NCBI GenBank assembly: GCA_016124655.1 | Contig: WGNI01000003.1 | Coordinates: 212,520-276,519, forward strand | Direction of reading: 5' to 3' | Length of the DNA: 64,000 bases | From: Alphaproteobacteria bacterium | GTDB lineage: Bacteria > Pseudomonadota > Alphaproteobacteria > Caulobacterales > Aquidulcibacteraceae | In this document: positions 34,453 through 42,863 of the stretch, one piece after another | Numbering within the stretch: position 1 is the first letter of the stretch | Layout of the letters: each line of letters opens with the position of its first letter | The notes under the pieces: model-generated | Told to the model about the DNA's origin: nothing | Databases searched by the model: none | Seen by the model: the letters and a program-made list of their open reading frames with translations, nothing else | Program-made: the position numbers and the translations under genes

Positions 34453-35733
34453 ATGACCAGCCGCGGTTCCTCTGCTGACGCGCCCGACGCGCGTCAACCT
34501 ATGCCGGTGCGGCTGCGAGATCCCGAGCTGATCGCGGCGCCATGGTCGCTCTACGCCGCCCTGCACGCGTACAGCGGCGTCGGTCGCGATGAAGAAACGG
34601 GCGTATGGATCGTTGCCGGCTACGACCAAATTCAAGAGATTCTCCGCGATCAGGCGCGCTTCTCCGCGCAGGTCGACCGCCCTTCGCTGCGCCCCGAAGG
34701 CATGCCCGCGCAAGCCAAGGCCATTCTTGCGGAAACCGTGCAGTCGATTCCCACTTTGGTCGGCGCCGACGCGCCCACGCACACGCGCCTGCGCCCGCTG
34801 GTGAACCTCGTCTTCAGCGCCGAACGCGTCGAGGCCATGGCCCCGGGCATCGCCGACATCGTCGATACGCTGATCGACGGGTTTGTCGACGCCGGCGCCT
34901 GCGAGTTCGTGTCCGCCTTTTCCGCGCCGCTGCCGCTGACGATCATCGCCGATCAGCTCGGCCTCGGCCGCGAGCGCATTGCGCTCGTCAAGGCGTGGTC
35001 AGACGCCTTCATTCAGATCCTCGGCCTGATGGGCGATGAGGCAAGCCTGATTGAAAGCGCGCGCCTGCAGCGCGACGCGATTGAATATTTGATGGCGGAG
35101 GCGACTGCGCGGCGCGCGCAGCCTTCCAACACGCTCCTGAGCGCGTTGGCGAATGTTCGAGATGAGAATGGCGCGGTTCTGGACGATTCCGAACTGATTT
35201 CCATTCTCACGCAATTGATGGTGGCGGGAAACGAAACCACCACGAACACGCTCACCGCGGGCATGCTCATCTTGGCGCAGGATCAGGCTCTGCAGCAGCG
35301 GGTGCGCAATGGCGACGCCCGCACTTTGCGGCTCTTCGTGGAGGAAGTGCTGCGCGCCGAAAGCCCCGTCCAGGGCCATTACCGTCGGACGAAGTGTCCC
35401 GTCGCGATCGGCGGAACCCAAATCCCCGAAGGCGCCGTCGTGCACCTGCGCTATGGCGCGGGCAATCGCGACGCGCGCATGTTCCCGAACCCAAGCCAGA
35501 TCGACGTCACGCGCGCGAATGCGCCTCAGCACCTCGCCTTCGGCGGGGGACCGCATTTCTGCGTCGGCGCCATGCTGGCGCGGCGGGAATTGGCCATCGG
35601 CTTTCGCCGCCTTTTGGATCGGCTCGATGCGATCACGCTGGACGCGCCGGCGGAAAGCTTGCGCCGCGTGCAAAGCGTGCAGCATCGCGGAGTTCTCGCC
35701 CTGCCGCTCCGGTTCTCGCACCGCGCACCTTAG
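34453..35733 (+). CDS. Cytochrome P450 (bacterial class I type)
   Basis: A 426-residue soluble P450. I-helix oxygen-activation motif AGNETT (258-263), K-helix ExxR (E298-R301), and haem-ligand loop FGGGPHFCVG with Cys at about 370. It needs electrons from a ferredoxin; the [2Fe-2S] ferredoxin at 39418 is a candidate, but no ferredoxin reductase is in the window. It probably hydroxylates the island's substrate. The start MTSRG at 34453 is chosen from the in-frame ATGs because it lies closest to the conserved region; an upstream ATG at 34396 is possible. Confidence 0.93.
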   Translation: MTSRGSSADAPDARQPMPVRLRDPELIAAPWSLYAALHAYSGVGRDEETGVWIVAGYDQIQEILRDQARFSAQVDRPSLRPEGMPAQAKAILAETVQSIPTLVGADAPTHTRLRPLVNLVFSAERVEAMAPGIADIVDTLIDGFVDAGACEFVSAFSAPLPLTIIADQLGLGRERIALVKAWSDAFIQILGLMGDEASLIESARLQRDAIEYLMAEATARRAQPSNTLLSALANVRDENGAVLDDSELISILTQLMVAGNETTTNTLTAGMLILAQDQALQQRVRNGDARTLRLFVEEVLRAESPVQGHYRRTKCPVAIGGTQIPEGAVVHLRYGAGNRDARMFPNPSQIDVTRANAPQHLAFGGGPHFCVGAMLARRELAIGFRRLLDRLDAITLDAPAESLRRVQSVQHRGVLALPLRFSHRAP

Positions 35734-35745
35734 GAGATATCCGCT

Positions 35746-36510
35746 ATGGATCTGCAATTGAAGGGCAAGTCCGCACTCGTGACTGGCGCGACGCGCGGCA
35801 TCGGTCGCGCCATAGCCGAGCGCCTGGCGCAGGAGGGCTGCAACATCGCCCTGTGCGCCCGTACGCAAGACTCCGTGCGATCTGCCGCCGATGAAGTCGC
35901 CGCGAAGCATGGCGTGCGCACGCACGGCGCGGCCGTCGATGTCGCCGATGGCGCGGCGTTGCGCGGCTGGGTGGACGCCGCCGCCGCAGCGCTTGGCGGC
36001 GCCGACATCGTGATCTCGAACGTCAGCGCCGGCGGCGGCGGCCGCACCGGCGAAGATCAATGGCGGCGCAATTTCGAAATTGATCTCTTGGCGCCGTATC
36101 ATCTCATCGACGCGGCCATCCCCCACCTCGAACGCGGCGGCGGCGCGATCGTCATGATCTCGTCCACCGCAGCGCTCGAAACCTTCAGCGCGCCGCAGCC
36201 CTACAATGTCGTGAAGGCAGGGATCATCAACTACGCGAAGAACCTCTCCCAGGCGCTCGCGCCCAAGGGCGTGCGCGTCAATTGCATTTCACCCGGACCG
36301 ATTTGGACCGAAGACGGCGGCTGGGCCTATCTGAAAAAGAACATGCCGGACTTCTACGACCGCACGCTGGCCTCCATTCCAGGCGGCCGCATGGGATCGC
36401 CGGACGACGTTGCGGCAGCGGCTGCGTATCTTGCAAGCCCACTCGCAGGCTACGTCACCGGCGCCAATCTCGTCATTGACGGCGGCTTCACCAAGCGCGT
36501 GCAGTTTTGA
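35746..36510 (+). CDS. Short-chain dehydrogenase/reductase, first of two
   Basis: A 254-residue classical SDR: cofactor motif TGATRGIG near residue 14, NVSAGG after the fourth strand, catalytic Ser in MISSTAALE and YNVVKAG (Tyr and Lys). The ISPGPIWTE and PDDVAAAAAYLASPLAGYVTG segments are typical of FabG-like enzymes. A TAGGAGAT ribosome-binding site overlaps the P450 stop. Likely oxidises an alcohol made by the P450 or reduces a ketone; substrate unknown. Confidence 0.9.
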   Translation: MDLQLKGKSALVTGATRGIGRAIAERLAQEGCNIALCARTQDSVRSAADEVAAKHGVRTHGAAVDVADGAALRGWVDAAAAALGGADIVISNVSAGGGGRTGEDQWRRNFEIDLLAPYHLIDAAIPHLERGGGAIVMISSTAALETFSAPQPYNVVKAGIINYAKNLSQALAPKGVRVNCISPGPIWTEDGGWAYLKKNMPDFYDRTLASIPGGRMGSPDDVAAAAAYLASPLAGYVTGANLVIDGGFTKRVQF

Positions 36511-37256
36511 GTGAAGCGCCCCTCTCTGGCCGCACCGCGGTTGTGACAGGCGGCGCTGAAGGCATTGGCGCAGCCATTGCCGAGCGGCTGAAGCGCGACG
36601 GCGCCGCGGTCGTGATCGCCGACGTGCAACAGGAGAGAGGCGAAGCGGCGGCGCGCGCGATGGGCGCCGCCTTCGTTCGCCTCGACGTGACGCGCGAAGA
36701 GGATTGGGACGCGCTGCTCGCCGCGCATCCGCGGTTTCATATCCTCGTCAACAACGCCGGAATCAACAATGGCCCGGCGCCGTTCGAGGAACTGAGCTTC
36801 GCGCGCTGGCGCAACACGCTCGGCGTCAATCTTGACGGCGCGTTCCTGGGGTGTCGTGCAGGCGTGCGTGCAATGGCGCCGATGGGCGGCGGGGTGATCG
36901 TCAATATTGGCTCCGCCGCGGGGGAGCGCGCTGTGGGCGAAATGGCCGCCTACACCGCCAGCAAAGCCGGAGTGCACGCGCTCACGCGTGCGGTGGCGCT
37001 CTATTGCGGCAAGCGCGGCTACAATATCCGTTGCAGCGCCGTCCTTCCCGGCTCCATCGAGACGCCGATGGTGGCGCGCTTGCGGGCCGAAAGCGGCGAT
37101 GCACCCGCGGCGCGCGCGCGCATCGCCGAGCGCCATCCGATCGGTTTTGTCGGCGACGGCGCAGACATCGCCGCCATGGTCGCGTTTCTGGTCTCCGATG
37201 ACGCCCGCTTCATCACAGGCGCGCTGATGAACGTCGATGGCGGGCTCACGATATGA
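36507..37256 (+). CDS. Short-chain dehydrogenase/reductase, second of two
   Basis: A 249-residue SDR with TGGAEGIG, NNAGINN, NIGSAAG and YTASKAG motifs, and LPGSIETPM near the substrate loop. The TTG start overlaps the stop of the first SDR (TTGA). It differs enough from the first SDR (cofactor loop, active-site flank) to suggest a separate step of the same pathway. Confidence 0.9.
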   Translation: MSEAPLSGRTAVVTGGAEGIGAAIAERLKRDGAAVVIADVQQERGEAAARAMGAAFVRLDVTREEDWDALLAAHPRFHILVNNAGINNGPAPFEELSFARWRNTLGVNLDGAFLGCRAGVRAMAPMGGGVIVNIGSAAGERAVGEMAAYTASKAGVHALTRAVALYCGKRGYNIRCSAVLPGSIETPMVARLRAESGDAPAARARIAERHPIGFVGDGADIAAMVAFLVSDDARFITGALMNVDGGLTI

Positions 37257-38014
37257 GCGCGTCGCCGCCGCCCCGCATCGATGCGCATGTCGTGATTGGC
37301 GGCATGGCGCACGATTTCGATTTCGCGCGCCTGGAATTGTTGAAGCTGCTGGCGGAGCGCCCGAACATTCGCAGCAGCGTCAGCGCCGATTTCGAAAACC
37401 ATGCAGCGTTGGAGCGCGCGCGGTTTCTCCTCACCTACACCTGCAATGTCGAGCCCTCTCCCCGCGCCGACGCGGCGCTGGCCGATTTCGTAGCGCGCGG
37501 TGGGCGATGGTTCGCGCTGCACGCAACCAACGCGCTCCTGGATTGGGGCAAGGAAGGCGTCGCCGCGCGAAAAGCAGCGCCGCTCATGATGAAGACCTTG
37601 GGAAGCCGGTTCCAAGCCCATCCGCCGATCGGGCCGTTCATGGTGCGCAATCTCAAACCGGATCACCCGCTCGTCGCTGGCATCGCCGACTTCGAAACCG
37701 AAGATGAACTGTACCTGGGAGAGGAAGAAGACCGCCTCGACACGCTTCTTGGCGCCCGCTTTGTCGGCGAAGCGCCTGGCTTCGTCCAATCGCACTGGCC
37801 TGAAGACCGCGTGCGGCCGGTGATGTATCTTCGCAAGGTAGGGGAAGGCGCCGTGCTCTATCTCAATCTCGGACACTGCCGCGGCCATTATGATGCGCCG
37901 CACCGCGCCGCCTACTTTCCGGAGGTCCAGCGCTGTTCGTGGCGCTTGCCGCAATTCTACGATCTCCTGCGCCGTGGCCTGGCTTGGGCCGCCGGAGATT
38001 TGGTCTCAGACTGA
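37253..38014 (+). CDS. ThuA-like glutamine-amidotransferase-fold protein
   Basis: A 253-residue protein with the ThuA pattern: ADFENHAALERARFLLTYTCN, GGRWFALHATNALLDWG, a HPPIGPFMVRNLKPDHPLVAGI stretch (described by its paired His residues) and EDELYLGEEE, then VLYLNLGHCRGHYD. ThuA-like proteins occur in sugar and other catabolic clusters; molecular role is poorly known. It overlaps the second SDR by 4 bp (ATGA). Confidence 0.78.
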   Translation: MSASPPPRIDAHVVIGGMAHDFDFARLELLKLLAERPNIRSSVSADFENHAALERARFLLTYTCNVEPSPRADAALADFVARGGRWFALHATNALLDWGKEGVAARKAAPLMMKTLGSRFQAHPPIGPFMVRNLKPDHPLVAGIADFETEDELYLGEEEDRLDTLLGARFVGEAPGFVQSHWPEDRVRPVMYLRKVGEGAVLYLNLGHCRGHYDAPHRAAYFPEVQRCSWRLPQFYDLLRRGLAWAAGDLVSD

Positions 38015-38026
38015 GGAGCGACGATC

Positions 38027-39406
38027 ATGCCCGCTGACGACGCATCACGCCCGCCGCGTGAGCCCGATCCGCTCGGGCGCCCTGAACCAACGGTGCAGGA
38101 TCTTCTTGCGCAGGAGCGCGTAGATGTGCCCTGGCAGTTGAAGGAGGCGCCATTCCACGACATCGGCGTCGCCGGAGCGCCTGCCGCGGAATATGTCTCC
38201 CGCGCTTTCTTCGACCGTGAAATGACGCACCTGTGGGGTCGCGCCTGGCAGATGGCGTGCCGTGAAGATGAAATCCCAAACGCCGGCGATCACGTGCTCT
38301 ACGAGATCGGCGCGCGCTCCTACATCATCGTCCGCGGCGATGACGGCGCGATACGCGCATTGCGCAATGTCTGTCTCCACCGCGGGCGCAGGCTGCGCGA
38401 CTGCGCTGGCCGCGCAGCGGCGTTTCGCTGTCCCTTCCATGGATTCACCTGGAGCCTGGATGGCGCGCTGAAAGAGACCCCGACGCCATGGGATTTTCCC
38501 CACGTGAACGCGGACAATTTCGCGCTGCCGCAAGCGCGCGTCGGCACATGGGGCGGATTTGTCTTCGTCTGCTTCGATCCCGCCGCGCCGCCGCTTGACG
38601 CTTATCTGGAGGACATCCCCGAAATCTTCGCCCGCTGGCCGATGGAGCAACGCTTCACGGCCGCGCACGTCACCAGGCCATTGCCGTGCAATTGGAAAGT
38701 GGCGCTAGAGGCGTTCGTGGAATCCTTTCACGTCACGGACACGCACCCCCAAGCCGCGACCTATATCGGCGACTTCCACACCCAGTACGATGTCTGGGAA
38801 GGCAAACGCCATTACTCCCGCATGATCTCGCCGCGAGGCATCGCCTCTCCGTCCGCCGGCGCGATCAGCGCGGATGAGATCCTGCAATCGTCCGAACCGG
38901 GCGGAGCGACGCTGCGCGTGCCGGAAGGCTCCACGCCGCGTCGTGAGATGGCGGAGCGCAGACGCGCGCAAGTGCGCGACGTACTCGGCCCCGACCTTGC
39001 GAAACTGACGGACAGCGAAGCGGTCGACACGATCCAGTATTGGATCTTCCCCAATTTGGTCTTGTGGTGGGGACACGCGGCGCCGATCGTCTACCGCTTC
39101 CGTCCGCTCGGCGACGATCCAGAACGCGCGCTGATGGATGTCTACCTGATGCCGCAAGCTCCCCATGACGCCCCGCGCCCGAAGCCCGCCGCAACCACCC
39201 ATCTCACCGCGGATCAACCCTGGGCGGTTGCGAAAGAGCTCGGCGGTTTGGGCGCCGTGTTCGATCAGGATGTGGGGAATTTCGCAGCCTTGCAGGCCGG
39301 TCTGAGAGCCATAGGCGACGAGCCCACGACCTTGGCGCGCTACCAGGAAAACCGCATCCGCTACTTCCACAAGGTTCTGCGTGAATATCTCGGGGATGAG
39401 CGCTGA
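38027..39406 (+). CDS. Rieske non-haem iron oxygenase, alpha subunit
   Basis: A 459-residue ring-hydroxylating-type oxygenase. The Rieske cluster ligands are C116/H118 (NVCLHRG) and C135/H138 (RCPFHGF). The mononuclear iron site is in VESFHVTDTHPQ (H235 and H240) plus a later acidic residue. It probably inserts oxygen into, or demethylates, the compound taken up by this island. No beta subunit is present, so it is likely an alpha-only (homotrimer) type. A GAGGAGCG site precedes the ATG. The following [2Fe-2S] ferredoxin is its probable electron donor. Confidence 0.92.
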   Translation: MPADDASRPPREPDPLGRPEPTVQDLLAQERVDVPWQLKEAPFHDIGVAGAPAAEYVSRAFFDREMTHLWGRAWQMACREDEIPNAGDHVLYEIGARSYIIVRGDDGAIRALRNVCLHRGRRLRDCAGRAAAFRCPFHGFTWSLDGALKETPTPWDFPHVNADNFALPQARVGTWGGFVFVCFDPAAPPLDAYLEDIPEIFARWPMEQRFTAAHVTRPLPCNWKVALEAFVESFHVTDTHPQAATYIGDFHTQYDVWEGKRHYSRMISPRGIASPSAGAISADEILQSSEPGGATLRVPEGSTPRREMAERRRAQVRDVLGPDLAKLTDSEAVDTIQYWIFPNLVLWWGHAAPIVYRFRPLGDDPERALMDVYLMPQAPHDAPRPKPAATTHLTADQPWAVAKELGGLGAVFDQDVGNFAALQAGLRAIGDEPTTLARYQENRIRYFHKVLREYLGDER

Positions 39407-39417
39407 CCAATTTCCGG

Positions 39418-39729
39418 GTGCATGTCGAACCCTCCGGCGTCACGCTCAGCATCGCGCCAGGAGAGACTGTTCTGGAAGCAGCGCGCCGCTGCAACGTCGC
39501 ATGGCGCAGCGTCTGCGGCGGCTTTGCGCAATGTCGCACGTGCTGGTTTCAAATCGTGGGGGACGACGATGCGTGGTCCGCCATCGCGCCGCTTGAGGCC
39601 GCAGCGCTTGCGCTTCTCGCGCCGACAATAGAGGCCGACGGCTCAGTTCGCCTCGCCTGCCAAGCGCGCCCGCTGCGCGACGCCACCGTACACAAAATCG
39701 GCGTGCGCGCCGGTCACGCCTCTTCATAG
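39418..39729 (+). CDS. [2Fe-2S] ferredoxin, probable electron donor to the oxygenase
   Basis: A 103-residue ferredoxin. It has VTLSIAPGETVLEAARRCN, then the cluster ligands in SVCGGFAQCRTC (C-x5-C-x2-C) and the fourth in RLACQARPL, the adrenodoxin/putidaredoxin-like spacing. The ATG-less frame starts at GTG 39418; in-frame CTG 39403 overlaps the oxygenase stop and would give the more natural N-terminus TNFRVHVEPSG, so the true start may be earlier. No ferredoxin reductase is nearby. It converges with the MFS gene (16-bp overlap). Confidence 0.85.
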   Translation: MHVEPSGVTLSIAPGETVLEAARRCNVAWRSVCGGFAQCRTCWFQIVGDDDAWSAIAPLEAAALALLAPTIEADGSVRLACQARPLRDATVHKIGVRAGHASS

Positions 39730-41066
39730 CGCGCGCGCGACGCGCGATACGGTTTCAGCGCCAACCAGAGCAGAAGCGCCGCCAAGGGCGCCGTGAGCGC
39801 ATTCACCAGCGCCAGCGAGTAGCGCACGCCTTCCGCTGTCGGAAACACGACGTCGTTCATGATGCCGACAAGCACCGGCCCGAGGCCAAGTCCGCACAGA
39901 TTGATTGTGAACAGGTAGAGCGCCGACATCTGGCCGCGCAATTGATTGGGCGTCGCCAATTGAATCGCCGCCGCCGCAAGCGGGAAAGGGAATGTCGTGA
40001 AGAATTGCGCGATCGCCATTACGCCGAGCGCCAGCCATGGCGTCGGCATCAAGGTGGCGAAGGCGGAAGGAATCCACGAGCACGCCATCGCAATGGAAGC
40101 GACCCGCAACGGCGCATCGGCAAAGCGCTTGCCCACCCAATCCGCCGCGCGCCCGCCCGCGAACGCGCCGAGCACGCTCGCCAGCATCACGCCGATCAAG
40201 CCATACCAGAGGCCAATCTGCGCGGTGTTCCAGCCATAGGTGCGGCGAAAGAACTCCGCCGTCCAACTCGTGCCGGCGTACGAGTTCAGCGTGATCATGC
40301 AATAGCCGGCGCACATCGGCAGATAGAGCCCGCGATTGCGCCACACATGTGCGCCCACGGCGGCAAGCGGCGGCGGCCGCAGCCGCCCGTCCTGTCCCGC
40401 GGCGACGCCGCGCCGTAGCGGCTCCTTCAACGTCGCAGTCCACGCCGCCACGAATAGTCCCGGAACCCCGACGATAAGAAAAGCGGTCTGCCACGGCGCC
40501 ACCTGACCGATGAGCGGCAGATCGATTGGGCCCGTGGTGAGCGCCCAGTGCACGATCGCGCCGCCGAACACGAACGCCATGCCAATGCCGACAAACGCGC
40601 CCATCGTGAACACGCCGAGCGCGCCTGCGAGCTTGTCTTTCGGGTAGGTGTCAGCGAGAATGGAATAGGACGCCGGCATCAACGTCGCCTCGCCAGCGCC
40701 GACGCCCACGCGCGCGAGAAACAACTCAGCGTACGAGCGCGACAAGCCGCTCATGATCGTAAAGCTGGAGAACACCGCGGCGCCGACCGCGATGATCAGC
40801 CGCCTGTCCCAGAAATCGACCAGTCGCCCAATCGGCAGCGCCGCCAGCGTATAGAACAAGCCGAACGCCACGCCCTGCAGCAACCCGACCTGCGTATCGC
40901 TGATATGAAACGTCGATTGGATCGGCGTGATCATCAGGCTGAGGATGATGCGATCCACGTATGAGAACATGCTGGCGATTGTCAGCACGATGATCGTGTA
41001 CGCCGCAGCGCGTGACGACGGCCAGGGCGCGGTCGCCGGCGCAATCCGGCTGTCCAACACGGCCAT
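39714..41066 (-). CDS. Major facilitator superfamily transporter
   Basis: A 450-residue, 12-helix MFS protein. The N-half has YVDRIILSLMITPIQ and the loop-2/3 motif GRLVDFWDRRLIIAVG; the motif ARVGVGAGEATLMPASYSILADTYP is typical of the Spinster-like/aromatic-acid MFS groups. Probably moves the substrate or a product across the inner membrane. Its start lies 3 nt from the carboxymuconolactone-decarboxylase-like stop, so the two are one operon. Confidence 0.9.
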   Translation of the reverse strand: MAVLDSRIAPATAPWPSSRAAAYTIIVLTIASMFSYVDRIILSLMITPIQSTFHISDTQVGLLQGVAFGLFYTLAALPIGRLVDFWDRRLIIAVGAAVFSSFTIMSGLSRSYAELFLARVGVGAGEATLMPASYSILADTYPKDKLAGALGVFTMGAFVGIGMAFVFGGAIVHWALTTGPIDLPLIGQVAPWQTAFLIVGVPGLFVAAWTATLKEPLRRGVAAGQDGRLRPPPLAAVGAHVWRNRGLYLPMCAGYCMITLNSYAGTSWTAEFFRRTYGWNTAQIGLWYGLIGVMLASVLGAFAGGRAADWVGKRFADAPLRVASIAMACSWIPSAFATLMPTPWLALGVMAIAQFFTTFPFPLAAAAIQLATPNQLRGQMSALYLFTINLCGLGLGPVLVGIMNDVVFPTAEGVRYSLALVNALTAPLAALLLWLALKPYRASRARYEEA

Positions 41067-41069
41067 GCG

Positions 41070-41639
41070 TCAGGTCCGCTCGGGCATGTCGGGAAGCCCA
41101 GGATCGCGCGCGATCTGAAAAACGTTCAGCGTCAACGCAACAAGAATGAACTCGCCCACCAGCATCACGAGATCGATCCATTGTTGCTTGGACAACGCCC
41201 CGTCCAGCGCGCGATAGGTGTCCTCGCTGACGCTGAAGCCGCCCATCATTTCATCGACGGCGCGCAGCGCGGCGCGCTCGAAAGGCGTCCACCCGGCTGC
41301 GTCGACCCCCTCCGCCACGCGCGCAATGTCGGCTTCAGGAATGCCAAGTCGCCGGCTCAGGCCCGCATGCTGGCCCCATTCATAGGCCGATCGCGCGTTC
41401 CACGCGATGCGTAACACGATGAGTTCGCGCAGCCGCTCATCGAGCGTGTTGTTGCGCAGGATATGCGCGCCGAACACCATCCAGGCCGACAGCGTCGCCG
41501 GATTGTGCGCCAGCACGCGATGCAGATTGAAGGGCGGCCACCACGATTGCAGCGCCGTGCGCGCCGCGGGCGGAATGTCGTCGTCCGCCAGACCGGCGAG
41601 CCGCTGCGGCGCATTGGGAAACGGCGGCTGGCCGACCAT
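41070..41639 (-). CDS. Carboxymuconolactone decarboxylase-family (AhpD-like) protein
   Basis: A 189-residue all-helical protein. The core LRNNTLDERLRELIVLRIAWNARSAYEWGQHAGLSRRLGI is a CMD domain (described here by its conserved ERLREL and WGQH elements). The usual CxxC peroxidase pair of AhpD is absent; the corresponding region reads NARSAYEWGQH, so a redox role is unlikely. First gene of a two-gene operon with the MFS transporter, with operator site 2 about 29-49 bp upstream. Confidence 0.82.
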   Translation of the reverse strand: MVGQPPFPNAPQRLAGLADDDIPPAARTALQSWWPPFNLHRVLAHNPATLSAWMVFGAHILRNNTLDERLRELIVLRIAWNARSAYEWGQHAGLSRRLGIPEADIARVAEGVDAAGWTPFERAALRAVDEMMGGFSVSEDTYRALDGALSKQQWIDLVMLVGEFILVALTLNVFQIARDPGLPDMPERT

Positions 41640-41997
41640 GTCTGTCGTTTCCTTCTCTCAGCCAGGATTTTGGCAGAGGCGCCCAAAACTTGCAATTGGG
41701 CTTTTTCTCCCGCTGGGCGCAGCGCTTCTTTCAAACCGGAGCCGGAACACCCCCGCAATACGCCACGGTCCGGGCGCAAAAGCCCGCAACCAAGAGACGG
41801 ACGAGATTGCCTGATCGGATGAGACGTGAAGGTGGTTGGAAGCCGGCCGGCCCTCGGTTTCGCCTCGAAGCGAAAGAGCGGCTCAAGAGGCGACTTTCTT
41901 AGGCCGAGCGATGCCATTCGTTCGAGGCGCCTGCGACAGGGCCGAGTCAAAGCGTATGGCGGAGCCAACCAAAGCGTACGCCGCCGGCGGAAATTGA
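41640..41997. other. 358-bp region with no convincing gene
   Basis: The right of this region follows the end of an alpha/beta hydrolase gene; the left is the promoter of the decarboxylase-like/MFS operon and holds operator site 2 at 41668-41688. Frames exist but are Arg-rich with no family signature. A short hairpin (TTTCGC/GCGAAA) and two near-repeats of CAAAGCGTA are visible. Confidence 0.55.
41668..41688. promoter_or_regulatory. Inverted-repeat candidate operator, site 2 of the catabolic island
   Basis: TTTTGG, nine bases, CCAAAA, identical in arms and spacing to 31019-31039. On the minus strand it begins TTTTGGGCGCC, the same 11-mer as the half-site at 31000. Position, just before the start of a transport/decarboxylase-like operon, suits a repressor operator. 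Confidence 0.55.
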
Positions 41998-42852
41998 TCA
42001 GGCCGAATCGAGAAATGCCTTGAGCGCGTTCAGGCATGCCTCAGGCTGCTCCTCCAAGAGCCAATGCCCTGCCTCCTCCACGACCACGCCACGCACATCA
42101 TCCGCCAAAGCGCGCAGCGCCATCTCCGGAAACGCGCCTGCCGCCAGCGCGCCGCCCACGCCGAGGGCCGGCGCGGTGAGCTTCTTGGCGGCCGCTTGCG
42201 CTTTGAACCACGCCATATCCTCGAACACGCTGGCGAAATGCATGAAGCCGCCGCGCAAACCGCCCGGCTTCTGCAGTTGGCGAACATAAACTTCAAAATC
42301 CGCCTGCTCGACCGCATCGGGATTGTGCGCCCAGTGCCAGAAGTACCAGGACAAAAGTTCACGCTCCTTGCCCGCGATGAATTGCACCGCGACATCGGGA
42401 TGCGTGAAGAACGAAAGCTGCCAGTTCACGTTTCCTGGCGCCGCAGCGAGCCCCATCTCGTAGCCGAATCCCGGCGGCGCGTACTCCATGACCGCGAGTT
42501 TGCTCACACGCTGGGGCGCAAGATAGGCCAAAGCCAGCGCCGTGCCGCCGCCGTGGTCATAACCCACGACCGCCGCCCGCTCGACGCTTAGTCCATCGAG
42601 CACGGCAAGTGCGTCGCCTGCGAGCACGGACTTGGCGTAGCCGTGCAAGGGAATGTCCGATCCGCCCATGCCGCGCTGGTCGATGGCGATGGCGCGGTAG
42701 CCTACGCTGGCGAGATCGCGCATGAGACGCCGCCACATCCACCAATGCTGCGGGAAGCCGTGGATGAGCAGCACGGCAGGCCCCTCGCCCACGCTCACCG
42801 CATGGATGCCGACGCCGTCATGCATCAAGCGATGGTGCTGGAAATCGACCAA
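41998..42852 (-). CDS. Alpha/beta hydrolase, epoxide-hydrolase-like, first of two
   Basis: A 284-residue alpha/beta hydrolase. Oxyanion-hole HGFPQHW (31-37), GMGGSD, and the nucleophile elbow VGYDHGGGTA where the nucleophile is Asp (99), as in epoxide hydrolases and haloalkane dehalogenases. A catalytic His is near EEAGHWLLEE. It could open an epoxide or cleave a halide/ester of an intermediate. It is downstream of the related hydrolase gene with an 11-bp gap. Confidence 0.88.
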   Translation of the reverse strand: MVDFQHHRLMHDGVGIHAVSVGEGPAVLLIHGFPQHWWMWRRLMRDLASVGYRAIAIDQRGMGGSDIPLHGYAKSVLAGDALAVLDGLSVERAAVVGYDHGGGTALALAYLAPQRVSKLAVMEYAPPGFGYEMGLAAAPGNVNWQLSFFTHPDVAVQFIAGKERELLSWYFWHWAHNPDAVEQADFEVYVRQLQKPGGLRGGFMHFASVFEDMAWFKAQAAAKKLTAPALGVGGALAAGAFPEMALRALADDVRGVVVEEAGHWLLEEQPEACLNALKAFLDSA

Positions 42853-42863
42853 GCGTGTTTCTC

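Noticed and set aside
41400..42037. Possible extra gene across the decarboxylase promoter (minus frame to 42037)
   Set aside because: The frame is Arg/Leu-rich, overlaps the real decarboxylase-like gene in another frame and has no family features.
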